From Anaerohalosphaeraceae bacterium (GTDB taxonomy: Bacteria > Planctomycetota > Phycisphaerae > Sedimentisphaerales > Anaerohalosphaeraceae): DNA of 7,016 nt. Below, piece by piece: positions 1 through 6,637 of the stretch. The notes below the pieces were generated by a model. That model was not told the origin of the DNA. It was given only the letters and a program-made list of their open reading frames with translations, and made no database searches. A program made the translations under genes and the position numbers. Positions within the stretch are counted from its first letter, which is position 1. Every line of letters starts with the position of its first letter. The DNA is taken from assembly GCA_030671565.1 (NCBI GenBank), contig DAOVIC010000098.1, positions 1-7,016 of the forward strand, written 5' to 3'.

Positions 1-1320
1 AGCGATGACCCGATGCTCAAGACGGCTGCGTTTATCGGTATGATCGAAGCCTCTGATGACCCGACGGATATTCTTGTTTCGACCATCGATTCAAAGGATG
101 CTGTTTTGCAGGGTCAGGCGATATTGATGGCAGATAAGATCAGGGGTAGTTACAATATCAAAGAAGCGGCCGATAAGATCGAGAAGTTACCTGTAAGCCG
201 ACAGGTACGGTTACTGCTTGCACTTGCCGATACCGGTGACACTGTGATATTGCCGACAGTTCTAAAATCAATTAAATCCAGCGATGTGAAAGTTCGTATT
301 GCAGCGATAAAGGCATTGAAGCCTGTTGGTAGTTCGCCGGTGGTTGGGGTTCTGGCAAATATAGCCGCCAATACCAGGGGTCAAGAACAGACGCAGGCAC
401 GTAACACTTTGTATGGTATGATGGGTAATGGGGTCAATGAAGTGATATTGACAATGCTAAGCGGTGCTGATGCGAAGACGGCTAAGGAACTTGTTATTGC
501 CGTCGGTAAGCGTCGAATAAGCGGTTCGATCGGTTTACTTGGCGAGGCCGCCGCCGCAAACGATTCGTCATTATCACGTGAGGCCTTTAAGGCACTGGCA
601 GAGGTTGGAGAAGCTAAGGATGTTGATGTTGTCATAGATATGCTGATTAATCTTGAAAATGAGCCGGCTCGCACCGAAGCAGAAAGGGCGGTCGTCGTTA
701 TTTGTGACCGAACGGGGATGTCCGAGGGTATTAAGAAGGTTGTTGGTTCACTGAAGGATACTGACGATTCGAAGGCGAGGCTTTCTTTGTATACGATACT
801 TGGTAAGAGCGGATCCGAAGAAGCTCTTGTAGTTTTGCAGAAAGCATTGAAAGATACTGACGATCAGGTGAAGATAGCAGCGATCCGTGCACTGTCGCAA
901 TGGCCTCAGGGCGGCGCCGCGACAGATCTTATGAAGGTCGTCAAGACGTCAGACAACCAGATACATAAGGTTCTTGCCTTGCGTGGATTTATTAAGCTGG
1001 TTCCGCTTGAAAATTTGAGGAGTGCGAGAAAAGTCGAAATGCTTAAGCAGGCCATGGAGATTTCTAATGTAAACGAAAAACGGATGGTTTTTTCGAGTTT
1101 GGCACAAATCCTTTCTCTTGAGTCGCTGCAGTTGTGCGATTCTTATCTGGACGACGCTGCTATTCAGAAAGAAGCCGCCGCTGCGGTTCTTGTGCTGGCC
1201 GAAGATGACAATTTGGGAAAAACATACCCGGATGATATTCGCCTGGTCATTACGAAAATAGCGGGTATGTCCGAGCTTGGTTCTGCCAGCGATACTGCGA
1301 AAGAATTGCTTGAGGAATGA
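1..1320 (+). CDS. HEAT-repeat protein, 3' part (start lies before the window)
   Basis: The frame is open from base 1 (Ser-Asp-Asp-Pro before the first Met at base 13), so the true start is almost certainly upstream and about 439 residues are visible. The visible protein is built of paired amphipathic helices about 30 residues long, typical of HEAT or PBS-lyase-type repeats. Clear units, counted from the Met at base 13, lie near residues 91-120 (VKVRIAAIKAL) and 283-311 (QVKIAAIRAL). The hexapeptide LKDTDD recurs at 247-252 and 279-284, giving a 32-residue period. Such solenoids are protein-interaction scaffolds, and no catalytic motif, membrane segment or CxxCH haem motif is visible. In planctomycetes HEAT repeats are often fused to other domains, so the missing N-terminal part may carry the activity. 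It ends at TGA 75 bases before the oxidoreductase gene, with no obvious terminator between them. The repeat assignment is firm; the biological role is unknown. Confidence 0.85.
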   Translation, partial: SDDPMLKTAAFIGMIEASDDPTDILVSTIDSKDAVLQGQAILMADKIRGSYNIKEAADKIEKLPVSRQVRLLLALADTGDTVILPTVLKSIKSSDVKVRIAAIKALKPVGSSPVVGVLANIAANTRGQEQTQARNTLYGMMGNGVNEVILTMLSGADAKTAKELVIAVGKRRISGSIGLLGEAAAANDSSLSREAFKALAEVGEAKDVDVVIDMLINLENEPARTEAERAVVVICDRTGMSEGIKKVVGSLKDTDDSKARLSLYTILGKSGSEEALVVLQKALKDTDDQVKIAAIRALSQWPQGGAATDLMKVVKTSDNQIHKVLALRGFIKLVPLENLRSARKVEMLKQAMEISNVNEKRMVFSSLAQILSLESLQLCDSYLDDAAIQKEAAAAVLVLAEDDNLGKTYPDDIRLVITKIAGMSELGSASDTAKELLEE

Positions 1321-1340
1321 GCGTAAGAGAAGAAAACGAT

Positions 1341-1371
1341 CAACTTATTTTTATAATAGGTAAATTAGTTG
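1341..1371. repeat. Imperfect inverted repeat centred on the -10 box, possible operator
   Basis: The left arm CAACTTATTT (1341-1350) and right arm AAATTAGTTG (1362-1371) are inverted copies matching at 9 of 10 positions, separated by 11 bases that contain TATAAT. The arm centres are 21 bases apart, about two helical turns, which suits a dimeric DNA-binding repressor. A hairpin in RNA is also possible, but there is no GC-rich stem or following T-run, so it is not a good intrinsic terminator. The operator role is inference. Confidence 0.4.
1352..1357 (+). promoter_or_regulatory. Candidate -10 box (TATAAT) of the oxidoreductase operon
   Basis: A perfect TATAAT lies 38 bases before the ATG at 1396, in an AT-rich gap after the HEAT gene. 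It would give a short 5' leader of roughly 30 bases. No convincing -35 hexamer is seen 15-18 bases upstream, where the sequence is A/G-rich, so this is a plausible promoter but one that may need an activator. Chance occurrence in AT-rich DNA is possible. Confidence 0.4.
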
Positions 1372-1395
1372 TGAATATTTATTGAAAGAGTAATT

Positions 1396-2721
1396 ATGAT
1401 TTCACGGCGTAAATTTATGGGTTCCACTGTCGCAGCCGGTGCTGCCTTTACTATTGTCCCCAGTTATGTTTTGGGCGGTCCGGGAAAGACGCCTCCTAGT
1501 GAAAAGCTGAACATCGCAACGATAGGTGCAGGCGGTATGGGAGCCGGCAATACGAAACGCTGTAGCGGAGAGAATATAGTTGCGCTTTGCGATGTTGATT
1601 TTGACCGGGCGAAAAAGACTTTTGCAGCTTTTCCAAAAGCCAAACGATATAAAGATTTTCGCGTTATGCTTGATAAGCAGAAGGATATAGATGCGGTCAT
1701 CGTTGCGACGCCTGATCATACTCATGCGGTGGCGGCGATGATGGCGATCAAGATGGGCAAGCATGTGTACGTTCAAAAGCCTCTTACGCATACAGTTCAT
1801 GAGGCACGCATGCTTACAGAAGCTGCCAGAGAAATGAAAGTTGCCACTCAGATGGGCAACCAGGGCCACTCCAGAGATGATTGCCGTTTTACGAAAGAAT
1901 GGCTCGCAGACGGTGCGATAGGCGATGTCCGTGAAGTTCACTGCTGGACGAACAGGCCTGTTTGGCCGCAGGGTATTTTAAAACCGAAGGATACACCTGC
2001 GATCCCAAAAAAACTCGATTGGGATCTTTGGCTGGGTCCCGCACCGCATCGCCCCTATAATCCCGCCTACGTTCCTTTTAATTGGCGCGGATGGATGGAT
2101 TTTGGATGCGGTGCTCTGGGCGACATGGCTTGCCATGTGATGGATTCGGCGTTTTGGGGGCTTGATCTGAAGTACCCGACCAGCGTAGAGGCAAGTTGTT
2201 CGAGAACGCACAAAGTTAAAAATTCTGAAACGTTCCCGAGATCGTCCGTAGTTCATTATACTTTCCCGGCACGCGGTAATATGCCTGAGGTGAAACTGCA
2301 CTGGTATGACGGAGGTTTGCTTCCTGAAAGGTTTGCGGAGATGGATCCGCGGAGCAAGCTGCCTGGTAGCGGGACGGTCTTTGTTGGGGATAAAGGCATA
2401 TTAATGTCCGGACAGTATGGTGAGAGTCCTCAGATCATTCCTGAATCGAGGAGGCGTGAGTATAAGCGGCCCGCTGAAACGTTGAAAAGAATAAAAGGCA
2501 GCCACGAACAAAACTGGATCGATGCCTGCAAGGGTGGCCAGCCGGCATGTTCCAACTTTGATTATTCGGGCCCGTTTACGGAAACGGTTGTGATGGGTAA
2601 TCTTGCGATACGTATGCCTGGTAAGAAGCTTTACTGGGATGGCGAGAATATGAAGGTTACTAATAACGATGCGGCCAACGAATTTGTTACGAAAACTTAT
2701 CGTCAAGGCTGGACGCTTTAA
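1396..2721 (+). CDS. Tat-exported Gfo/Idh/MocA family NAD(P)-dependent oxidoreductase
   Basis: A 441-residue protein. The N-terminus is a twin-arginine signal (SRRKFMG at residues 3-9, then a weakly hydrophobic Ala/Gly-rich stretch to about residue 27), so the enzyme should be exported folded with its cofactor bound, as known for glucose-fructose oxidoreductase. The Rossmann fold starts near residue 39 with GAGGMG at 44-49. Asp66 follows beta-2, ATPDHTH is at 104-110 and VQKPLTH at 126-132. The usual EKP motif is QKP here, keeping the catalytic-type Lys128. The substrate domain includes WDLWLGPAP (209-217) and GALGDMACHVMD (239-250), with His247 as a likely active-site residue. Family members oxidise or reduce sugar hydroxyls; the substrate cannot be read from sequence. 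The start is bounded by an in-frame TGA at 1372 and is required for the Tat signal; the ribosome site (GAAAGAG, 1384-1390) is weak. It is 31 bases from the next gene, so co-transcription is likely. Confidence 0.93.
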   Translation: MISRRKFMGSTVAAGAAFTIVPSYVLGGPGKTPPSEKLNIATIGAGGMGAGNTKRCSGENIVALCDVDFDRAKKTFAAFPKAKRYKDFRVMLDKQKDIDAVIVATPDHTHAVAAMMAIKMGKHVYVQKPLTHTVHEARMLTEAAREMKVATQMGNQGHSRDDCRFTKEWLADGAIGDVREVHCWTNRPVWPQGILKPKDTPAIPKKLDWDLWLGPAPHRPYNPAYVPFNWRGWMDFGCGALGDMACHVMDSAFWGLDLKYPTSVEASCSRTHKVKNSETFPRSSVVHYTFPARGNMPEVKLHWYDGGLLPERFAEMDPRSKLPGSGTVFVGDKGILMSGQYGESPQIIPESRRREYKRPAETLKRIKGSHEQNWIDACKGGQPACSNFDYSGPFTETVVMGNLAIRMPGKKLYWDGENMKVTNNDAANEFVTKTYRQGWTL

Positions 2722-2738
2722 TTTTGACCGAATTTTTT

Positions 2739-2744
2739 AGGAAG
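2739..2744 (+). promoter_or_regulatory. Ribosome binding site of the TIM-barrel lipoprotein gene
   Basis: AGGAAG ends 8 bases before the ATG at 2753, within the 31-base gap after the first oxidoreductase. It fixes the start that gives a complete lipoprotein signal peptide. Confidence 0.7.
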
Positions 2745-2752
2745 CTTTTATT

Positions 2753-3613
2753 ATGAAAAAGATCACTGTCATGTTACTTATTGCGGTTGTCATGCTGACA
2801 AGCTCTTGCGCCGAAGAAAAAAGTGCACCGGGAGAAATAATAAAGAAAGACGAATGGAAACTTGGTGTTCAGGCTTATACGTTCAAAGAATTTACTTTTT
2901 ATGAAGCGATCGACAAGGCTCAGCAGCTAGGTCTGGATTATGTGGAGGCTTATTCGAGGCAGAAGGTAAGCAGGGACAGGAGCGATGTTCTTACACGCCC
3001 TGATATGCCCGCTGAAGTTCGAGCTGAAATAAAACAAAAGCTGAAAGATGCCGATCTTAAACTTCTCAATTATGGTGTTGTGAAACTGAAGAACGATGAG
3101 GCGCAATGCAGGGAGTACTTTGATTTTGCGAAAGATATGGGAATCGAGACGATCATTTCAGAACCGCCTGAAGATGCCATTGGCCTGATAGATAAACTTT
3201 GCAACGAATACAATATCAAGGTTGCGATCCACAATCATCCCAAGCCGTCGCATTACTGGAATCCTGATACGGTTCTGAAGGTCTGCCAGGGCAGAAGTAA
3301 GATGATCGGAGCATGTGCTGATACGGGCCACTGGATGCGTTCTGGAATTAACCCGGTTGAGGCGATAAAAAAACTTGAAGGGCGGATCGTCAGTCTTCAT
3401 TTTAAAGACCTTAACGAATTTGGTGTCCGGAAAGCTCATGACGTCCCGTGGGGTACGGGCAAGGCGAACATCAAGGCTATTCTAACGGAACTGGACAGGC
3501 AGGGTTTTGAAGGGGCTTTTTCCATCGAGTACGAACATAACTGGAAAGATTCGGTATCTGAAATACAGAAGTGCGTGGATTATTTTAACGCGGTTGAGGG
3601 CGAGTTGAAATAA
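2753..3613 (+). CDS. Lipoprotein sugar phosphate isomerase/epimerase-like TIM barrel (AP endonuclease 2 family)
   Basis: A 286-residue protein. Residues 1-19 form a lipoprotein signal (MKK, hydrophobic core, LTSSC with Cys19), so it should be anchored outside the cytoplasm. The following residue is Ala, with no Asp at +2. The barrel begins with LGVQAYTF (37-44). Likely divalent-metal ligands in the family pattern are Glu137 (SEPPE), Asp190 (CADTGHW), His216 (SLHFKD) and Glu259 (SIEYE). His160, His162 and His193 lie beside them. The 26-residue Asp-to-His spacing matches that of D-psicose/D-tagatose 3-epimerases. Family members are epimerases, isomerases, inosose dehydratases and 3-keto-glycoside lyases. 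The extracytoplasmic location and the flanking Tat-exported oxidoreductases favour a keto-sugar epimerase or a lyase eliminating the aglycone from a 3-keto glycoside; a phosphosugar substrate is unlikely. Fold confidence is high, exact reaction unknown. Confidence 0.9.
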   Translation: MKKITVMLLIAVVMLTSSCAEEKSAPGEIIKKDEWKLGVQAYTFKEFTFYEAIDKAQQLGLDYVEAYSRQKVSRDRSDVLTRPDMPAEVRAEIKQKLKDADLKLLNYGVVKLKNDEAQCREYFDFAKDMGIETIISEPPEDAIGLIDKLCNEYNIKVAIHNHPKPSHYWNPDTVLKVCQGRSKMIGACADTGHWMRSGINPVEAIKKLEGRIVSLHFKDLNEFGVRKAHDVPWGTGKANIKAILTELDRQGFEGAFSIEYEHNWKDSVSEIQKCVDYFNAVEGELK

Positions 3614-3653
3614 ATTGGGCCAAAAAATACGTCCAAAAAGGTAAATGGTTTTG

Positions 3654-3715
3654 TTTTTGCGGGTTTAGCTTAAGTCAAATTTTTGTGTGAGATGTTTTTT
3701 AAGGGTTTAGTGTAA
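3654..3715 (+). repeat. Two 20-base imperfect direct repeats before the second oxidoreductase
   Basis: Copies at 3654-3673 and 3696-3715 share TTTTT, then two variable bases, GGGTTTAG, two variable bases, and TAA: 16 of 20 positions identical, offset 42 bases (four helical turns). The second copy abuts the ATG at 3716. A separate exact 10-mer, GTAAATGGTT, occurs at 3641-3650 and again at 3712-3721 across the start codon. The rest of the 102-base gap (3614-3715) shows no clear terminator or promoter. Function is unknown; it may be a local duplication of a start region or a paired binding site. Confidence 0.45.
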
Positions 3716-5089
3716 ATGGTTACGAAAATAGACAGACGGAACTTTATGTATTCGACCGCTGCTATCGGTGCGGGTCTTTTTGTGGCACCAGGCGTAAAGG
3801 GCGCAACAGAAAGCCCGGGCAAAAAGGACAATATTAATGTGGCGATCCTCGGCGCCGGTGCCCAGGGGCAGGTTCTTTTTAACGCTATTTCGAAGCTTGG
3901 AATGAAAGATAGCGGTATCAAGTTCCGGGCTGTTTGCGACATATGGGAGCAGGAGAAATTACAGCCGCTTTCGCGTCGTCTGAATGCTTTTAAAAGATAT
4001 GGCCACAAGGGTACGCCTTATACCGATTACAAAGAAATGCTGGCGACCGAAAAGGATCTGGATGCCGTGATCGTTGCGACTCCTGATTTCTGGCATTCGG
4101 AACATACAGTCGCATGCCTCGAAGCCGGTTTGCATGTTTATTGCGAAAAGGAAATGTCCAATACTCTCGAAGGCGCCAAAAAAATGGTCGAAGCGGCCAG
4201 AACCACGGGCAAGCTTTTGCAGATCGGTCATCAGCGAAGAAGTAATCCGCGTTACAGATTCGTCAACGATAACATCTTCAACAAGAGTTTTGACAATAAG
4301 AAACTTCTTGGCCGTATTACGACCATCAACGGTCAGTGGAACAGAAGCCGCAAGGCATGCGTAGATCTGCGTGCTCCTGAAGGTAAGGAAATTCCCGTCG
4401 AAGTATTGAACAAATACGGTTTTAAGGATATGCATCAGTTTATGAACTGGCGATGGTATAAAGGGCTGGGCGGCGGTCCCATCGTCGATCTCGGTTCGCA
4501 TCAGATCGATATCTACAGCTGGTTCCTTGGTAACGCAAAGCCCAGATCGGTAATGGCCAGCGGCGGCGTTGACTACTGGACCGATCATCAGTGGTATGAC
4601 AATGTAATCGCTACTTTTGAATTCGATACGCCGGAAGGTGTTGTTCGTGCTACATATCAGACGCTTACGACAAGCGGCAGCGGCGGTTACTACGAGAAGT
4701 TTATGGGTGACAGAGGTACGCTTGAGATATCTGAGGATCCGAGATATTTTAAGGTCGGCAGGGAAAAAGATATCCATGACAGTGACTGGAAACCCTGGGT
4801 AGATGCCGGTTTGATTACTAAAATGGAAAAACCGAAAGAAGAAACGACCGGCAGTGTTGCCGATGTTCGCAGCAGTCCTCCTTTGTTTCCTTATAAGCTC
4901 AATGCGGTTATGGACAAGCCTTTCCATCAGCCGCATCTGGTGAACTTTTTCGATTCGATCCGCGGTAAGGCAACGCTGAATTGTCCTGCCGAGATCGGTT
5001 ACGAGACCGCGGTTATGGTGCTGAAGGTTAACGACGCAGTTGCAGCAGAAAAGAAACTTACGTTCAGCCCGGAAGAGTTTGAGGTATAG
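3716..5089 (+). CDS. Second Tat-exported Gfo/Idh/MocA family oxidoreductase
   Basis: A 457-residue protein. The Tat signal is DRRNFM at residues 6-11, followed by a short Ala/Gly-rich stretch to about residue 30. The Rossmann domain has GAGAQG at 46-51, Asp75 (VCD) as the likely ribose-binding acid, and ATPDFWH at 121-127. The EKP-type motif is EKEM at 144-147, keeping Lys145. The GHQRRSNPRY stretch (171-180) and GGGPIVDLGSHQID (252-265, with Asp258 and His262) mark the substrate domain and resemble the glucose-fructose oxidoreductase-like branch. It is clearly a different subfamily from the oxidoreductase at 1396-2721, so the pair is not a recent tandem duplication. Two divergent exported dehydrogenases around a TIM-barrel enzyme suggest one oxidises and the other reduces sugar intermediates; which does which is not readable. 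An in-frame TAA at 3713-3715 directly before ATG excludes a longer start. The ribosome site (AAGGG, 3701-3705) is weak. Confidence 0.92.
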   Translation: MVTKIDRRNFMYSTAAIGAGLFVAPGVKGATESPGKKDNINVAILGAGAQGQVLFNAISKLGMKDSGIKFRAVCDIWEQEKLQPLSRRLNAFKRYGHKGTPYTDYKEMLATEKDLDAVIVATPDFWHSEHTVACLEAGLHVYCEKEMSNTLEGAKKMVEAARTTGKLLQIGHQRRSNPRYRFVNDNIFNKSFDNKKLLGRITTINGQWNRSRKACVDLRAPEGKEIPVEVLNKYGFKDMHQFMNWRWYKGLGGGPIVDLGSHQIDIYSWFLGNAKPRSVMASGGVDYWTDHQWYDNVIATFEFDTPEGVVRATYQTLTTSGSGGYYEKFMGDRGTLEISEDPRYFKVGREKDIHDSDWKPWVDAGLITKMEKPKEETTGSVADVRSSPPLFPYKLNAVMDKPFHQPHLVNFFDSIRGKATLNCPAEIGYETAVMVLKVNDAVAAEKKLTFSPEEFEV

Positions 5090-5169
5090 TACGAAAAACT
5101 TTGTCGCTAAGACAGGTTGTGATACGTTTTCCTGACTGGCGGGTTAAATTTTACATGGATGTGTTGGTT

Positions 5170-5175
5170 AAGGAG
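5170..5175 (+). promoter_or_regulatory. Ribosome binding site that fixes the permease start at 5183
   Basis: AAGGAG ends 7 bases before the ATG at 5183, near-ideal spacing. An in-frame ATG at 5159 would add eight residues (MCWLRRVK) but has no ribosome site and would place this motif inside the coding region, so 5183 is preferred. Confidence 0.85.
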
Positions 5176-5182
5176 AGTAAAA

Positions 5183-6541
5183 ATGAGTAACGGATCATTA
5201 CCGAATTACCTGAAGTCAGCGAAGGCCAATCCTGCCGAGAGTCGAGCGCCATGGTACAAAAACACAGCACCCGCCTATGCGGGAATTTTTCTGTCGGTGC
5301 CGTTTATGGCCGGTATGGCAGGGGCCTTGATCGCCGGCAGTATAACTGCTGCAGTGATCGGATTGTTCATGGGAGCGATGTTCTGCCTCGTCATTTATTA
5401 TGTGCCGGCAAAGCTTGGTATGAAGACGGGCATGCCTCTGTATGTGGTTGCATCGTCGACGTTTGGAACGCATGGCGGTATTCTTATCCCGGGTTTGCTA
5501 ATGGGTGTCGTTCAGATATTCTGGCACGCTGTTTTTACTACTTCCGCCGCGGGATTCTTTATGCAGGCAATCGGATCGGATCCTGCTGAGAATGTAGCGC
5601 TTTACTGGGTAGTATGTGCGGTGTGGGGTTTGATCATGGCATTTGTAGGTGCTATCGGTATCAGTTTGCTGGGTTCTCTGTCCAGTTGGCTTCCGATATT
5701 TCCTCTTGTGTTTATTGTCCTTGCAGCAATAGCGAACAGAAGCGGCCTTGCTAATTTTAGCGAAGCAATCGAGGGTGCGACAGGCAGTGTTAGTGCTATG
5801 AGTGTTGCTATGTTTGCGGCGCTTGCAGCAACTGCAGGGTTCTTTGCCTCAGCCGGTGTTGCCGGAACAGACTTCGGGATGAACAGCAGAAATGAGAAAG
5901 ACGTTGCACTGGGCGGATTTGTCGGTGTTACGTTGGCTGCATTGGTGGCGGGAGTTTTTGCACTTATTGCCATAGCCGGTGCTGCCGGTAAGAATCCTGA
6001 AATTGCCGGACTTGTTGCCGACGGAAATGTATTTGATGCGTTCTTCGGTTCGATTAATGAGATGGGCGCTCTGGCAAAGATATCATCATGGATATTTGTG
6101 ATAGCCTGCATCTGTCCGACTGGTTTTTGTGCATTTCTTGCAGCGAATGCCTTTTCGACGATGCTGCCTAAGCTTCCGCGTGTTGGTATGACGCTGGTTG
6201 CAGGCGGTGTTGGGGTTGTTCTTGCCGCAACGGGTATCGCCAGCAACCTTGTCGGTTTCTTCCTGATGGTCGGTGCTGCTTTCGGTCCTATCGCCGGTGT
6301 TATGCTTGCTGATTTCGTTCGCCACGGCGGATGGGCCGGCCCTCGCAAGGGCATCAACTGGGCAGGATATATTGCATGGGCTATCGGTCTTGTGCTTGGT
6401 CTTCTCGGTCCCGTCACAGGCGGAAAATTCGGTTACGGACTTGAGCCTCTCATCGCTATGGTCGTAGCAGCTGCTGCTTACTTTGCTCTTGCCGGTATGG
6501 GGTTGGAATCTAAGGCTGCTGAAATGCCGCAGGGCGAGTAA
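5183..6541 (+). CDS. Polytopic membrane permease, NCS1 (cytosine/purine permease)-like
   Basis: A 452-residue, strongly hydrophobic protein with about twelve membrane segments (roughly residues 31-49, 52-73, 99-119, 139-160, 164-184, 207-227, 242-265, 300-320, 334-352, 355-377, 391-410 and 420-437). The polar N-terminal tail ends in ESRAPWYKNTAP (19-30), and a TDFGMNSRNEKD loop (229-240) follows segment 6. Length, segment count and this post-segment-6 loop resemble NCS1 transporters such as cytosine permease, which import nucleobases, hydantoins, allantoin or thiamine with Na+ or H+. The assignment rests on overall pattern, and the substrate is unknown. It lies 93 bases after the second oxidoreductase; no clear promoter or terminator separates them, while a strong terminator follows, so it is probably the last gene of the unit. 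Its plausible role is to import a product released outside by the preceding enzymes. Confidence 0.78.
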   Translation: MSNGSLPNYLKSAKANPAESRAPWYKNTAPAYAGIFLSVPFMAGMAGALIAGSITAAVIGLFMGAMFCLVIYYVPAKLGMKTGMPLYVVASSTFGTHGGILIPGLLMGVVQIFWHAVFTTSAAGFFMQAIGSDPAENVALYWVVCAVWGLIMAFVGAIGISLLGSLSSWLPIFPLVFIVLAAIANRSGLANFSEAIEGATGSVSAMSVAMFAALAATAGFFASAGVAGTDFGMNSRNEKDVALGGFVGVTLAALVAGVFALIAIAGAAGKNPEIAGLVADGNVFDAFFGSINEMGALAKISSWIFVIACICPTGFCAFLAANAFSTMLPKLPRVGMTLVAGGVGVVLAATGIASNLVGFFLMVGAAFGPIAGVMLADFVRHGGWAGPRKGINWAGYIAWAIGLVLGLLGPVTGGKFGYGLEPLIAMVVAAAAYFALAGMGLESKAAEMPQGE

Positions 6542-6550
6542 AGATATATA

Positions 6551-6595
6551 TCAAACCGGAGGTTTATTTGTGTGACCTCCGGCTTGAGTTTTTTT
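6551..6595 (+). terminator. Strong intrinsic terminator after the permease gene
   Basis: CCGGAGGT (6556-6563) pairs perfectly with ACCTCCGG (6575-6582) across an 11-base loop. After one A-C mismatch the stem continues with TCAA (6551-6554) against TTGA (6584-6587), giving 12 pairs in all. A run of seven T (6589-6595) begins one base later. It sits 9 bases after the permease stop and separates the unit from the next gene. Confidence 0.92.
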
Positions 6596-6637
6596 AAATT
6601 GTAAATGTAACTTTTGTTTTTGACGGAGAATGTTGAA

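Noticed and set aside
745..870. Repeated LKDTDD coding sequence as a DNA repeat
   Set aside because: The repetition follows the 32-residue HEAT unit period and is explained by protein repeats, not by a mobile or regulatory element.
1402..1941. 179-codon open frame on the minus strand
   Set aside because: It lies opposite the Rossmann domain of the first oxidoreductase and has no recognisable features.
3614..3660. Possible terminator hairpin after the TIM-barrel gene
   Set aside because: Only short A-run/T-run pairings (such as CAAAAA with TTTTTG) are present, with no GC-rich stem, so it is unlikely to end transcription.
3959..4936. 325-codon open frame on the minus strand
   Set aside because: It lies wholly opposite the second oxidoreductase, whose motifs are unmistakable. 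Its translation shows no domain and no ribosome site was evident.
5159..5182. Earlier ATG start for the permease
   Set aside because: No ribosome site precedes it, while AAGGAG sits 7 bases before the ATG at 5183.
5090..5182. Possible internal promoter before the permease (TTGTGA at 5117 with TTAAAT at 5144)
   Set aside because: The 21-base spacing and poor match to a -10 box make it unconvincing.
5602..6417. 271-codon open frame on the minus strand
   Set aside because: It is antisense to the permease; its Ala/Pro/Thr-rich translation is what results from reading Gly/Ala-rich membrane codons backwards.
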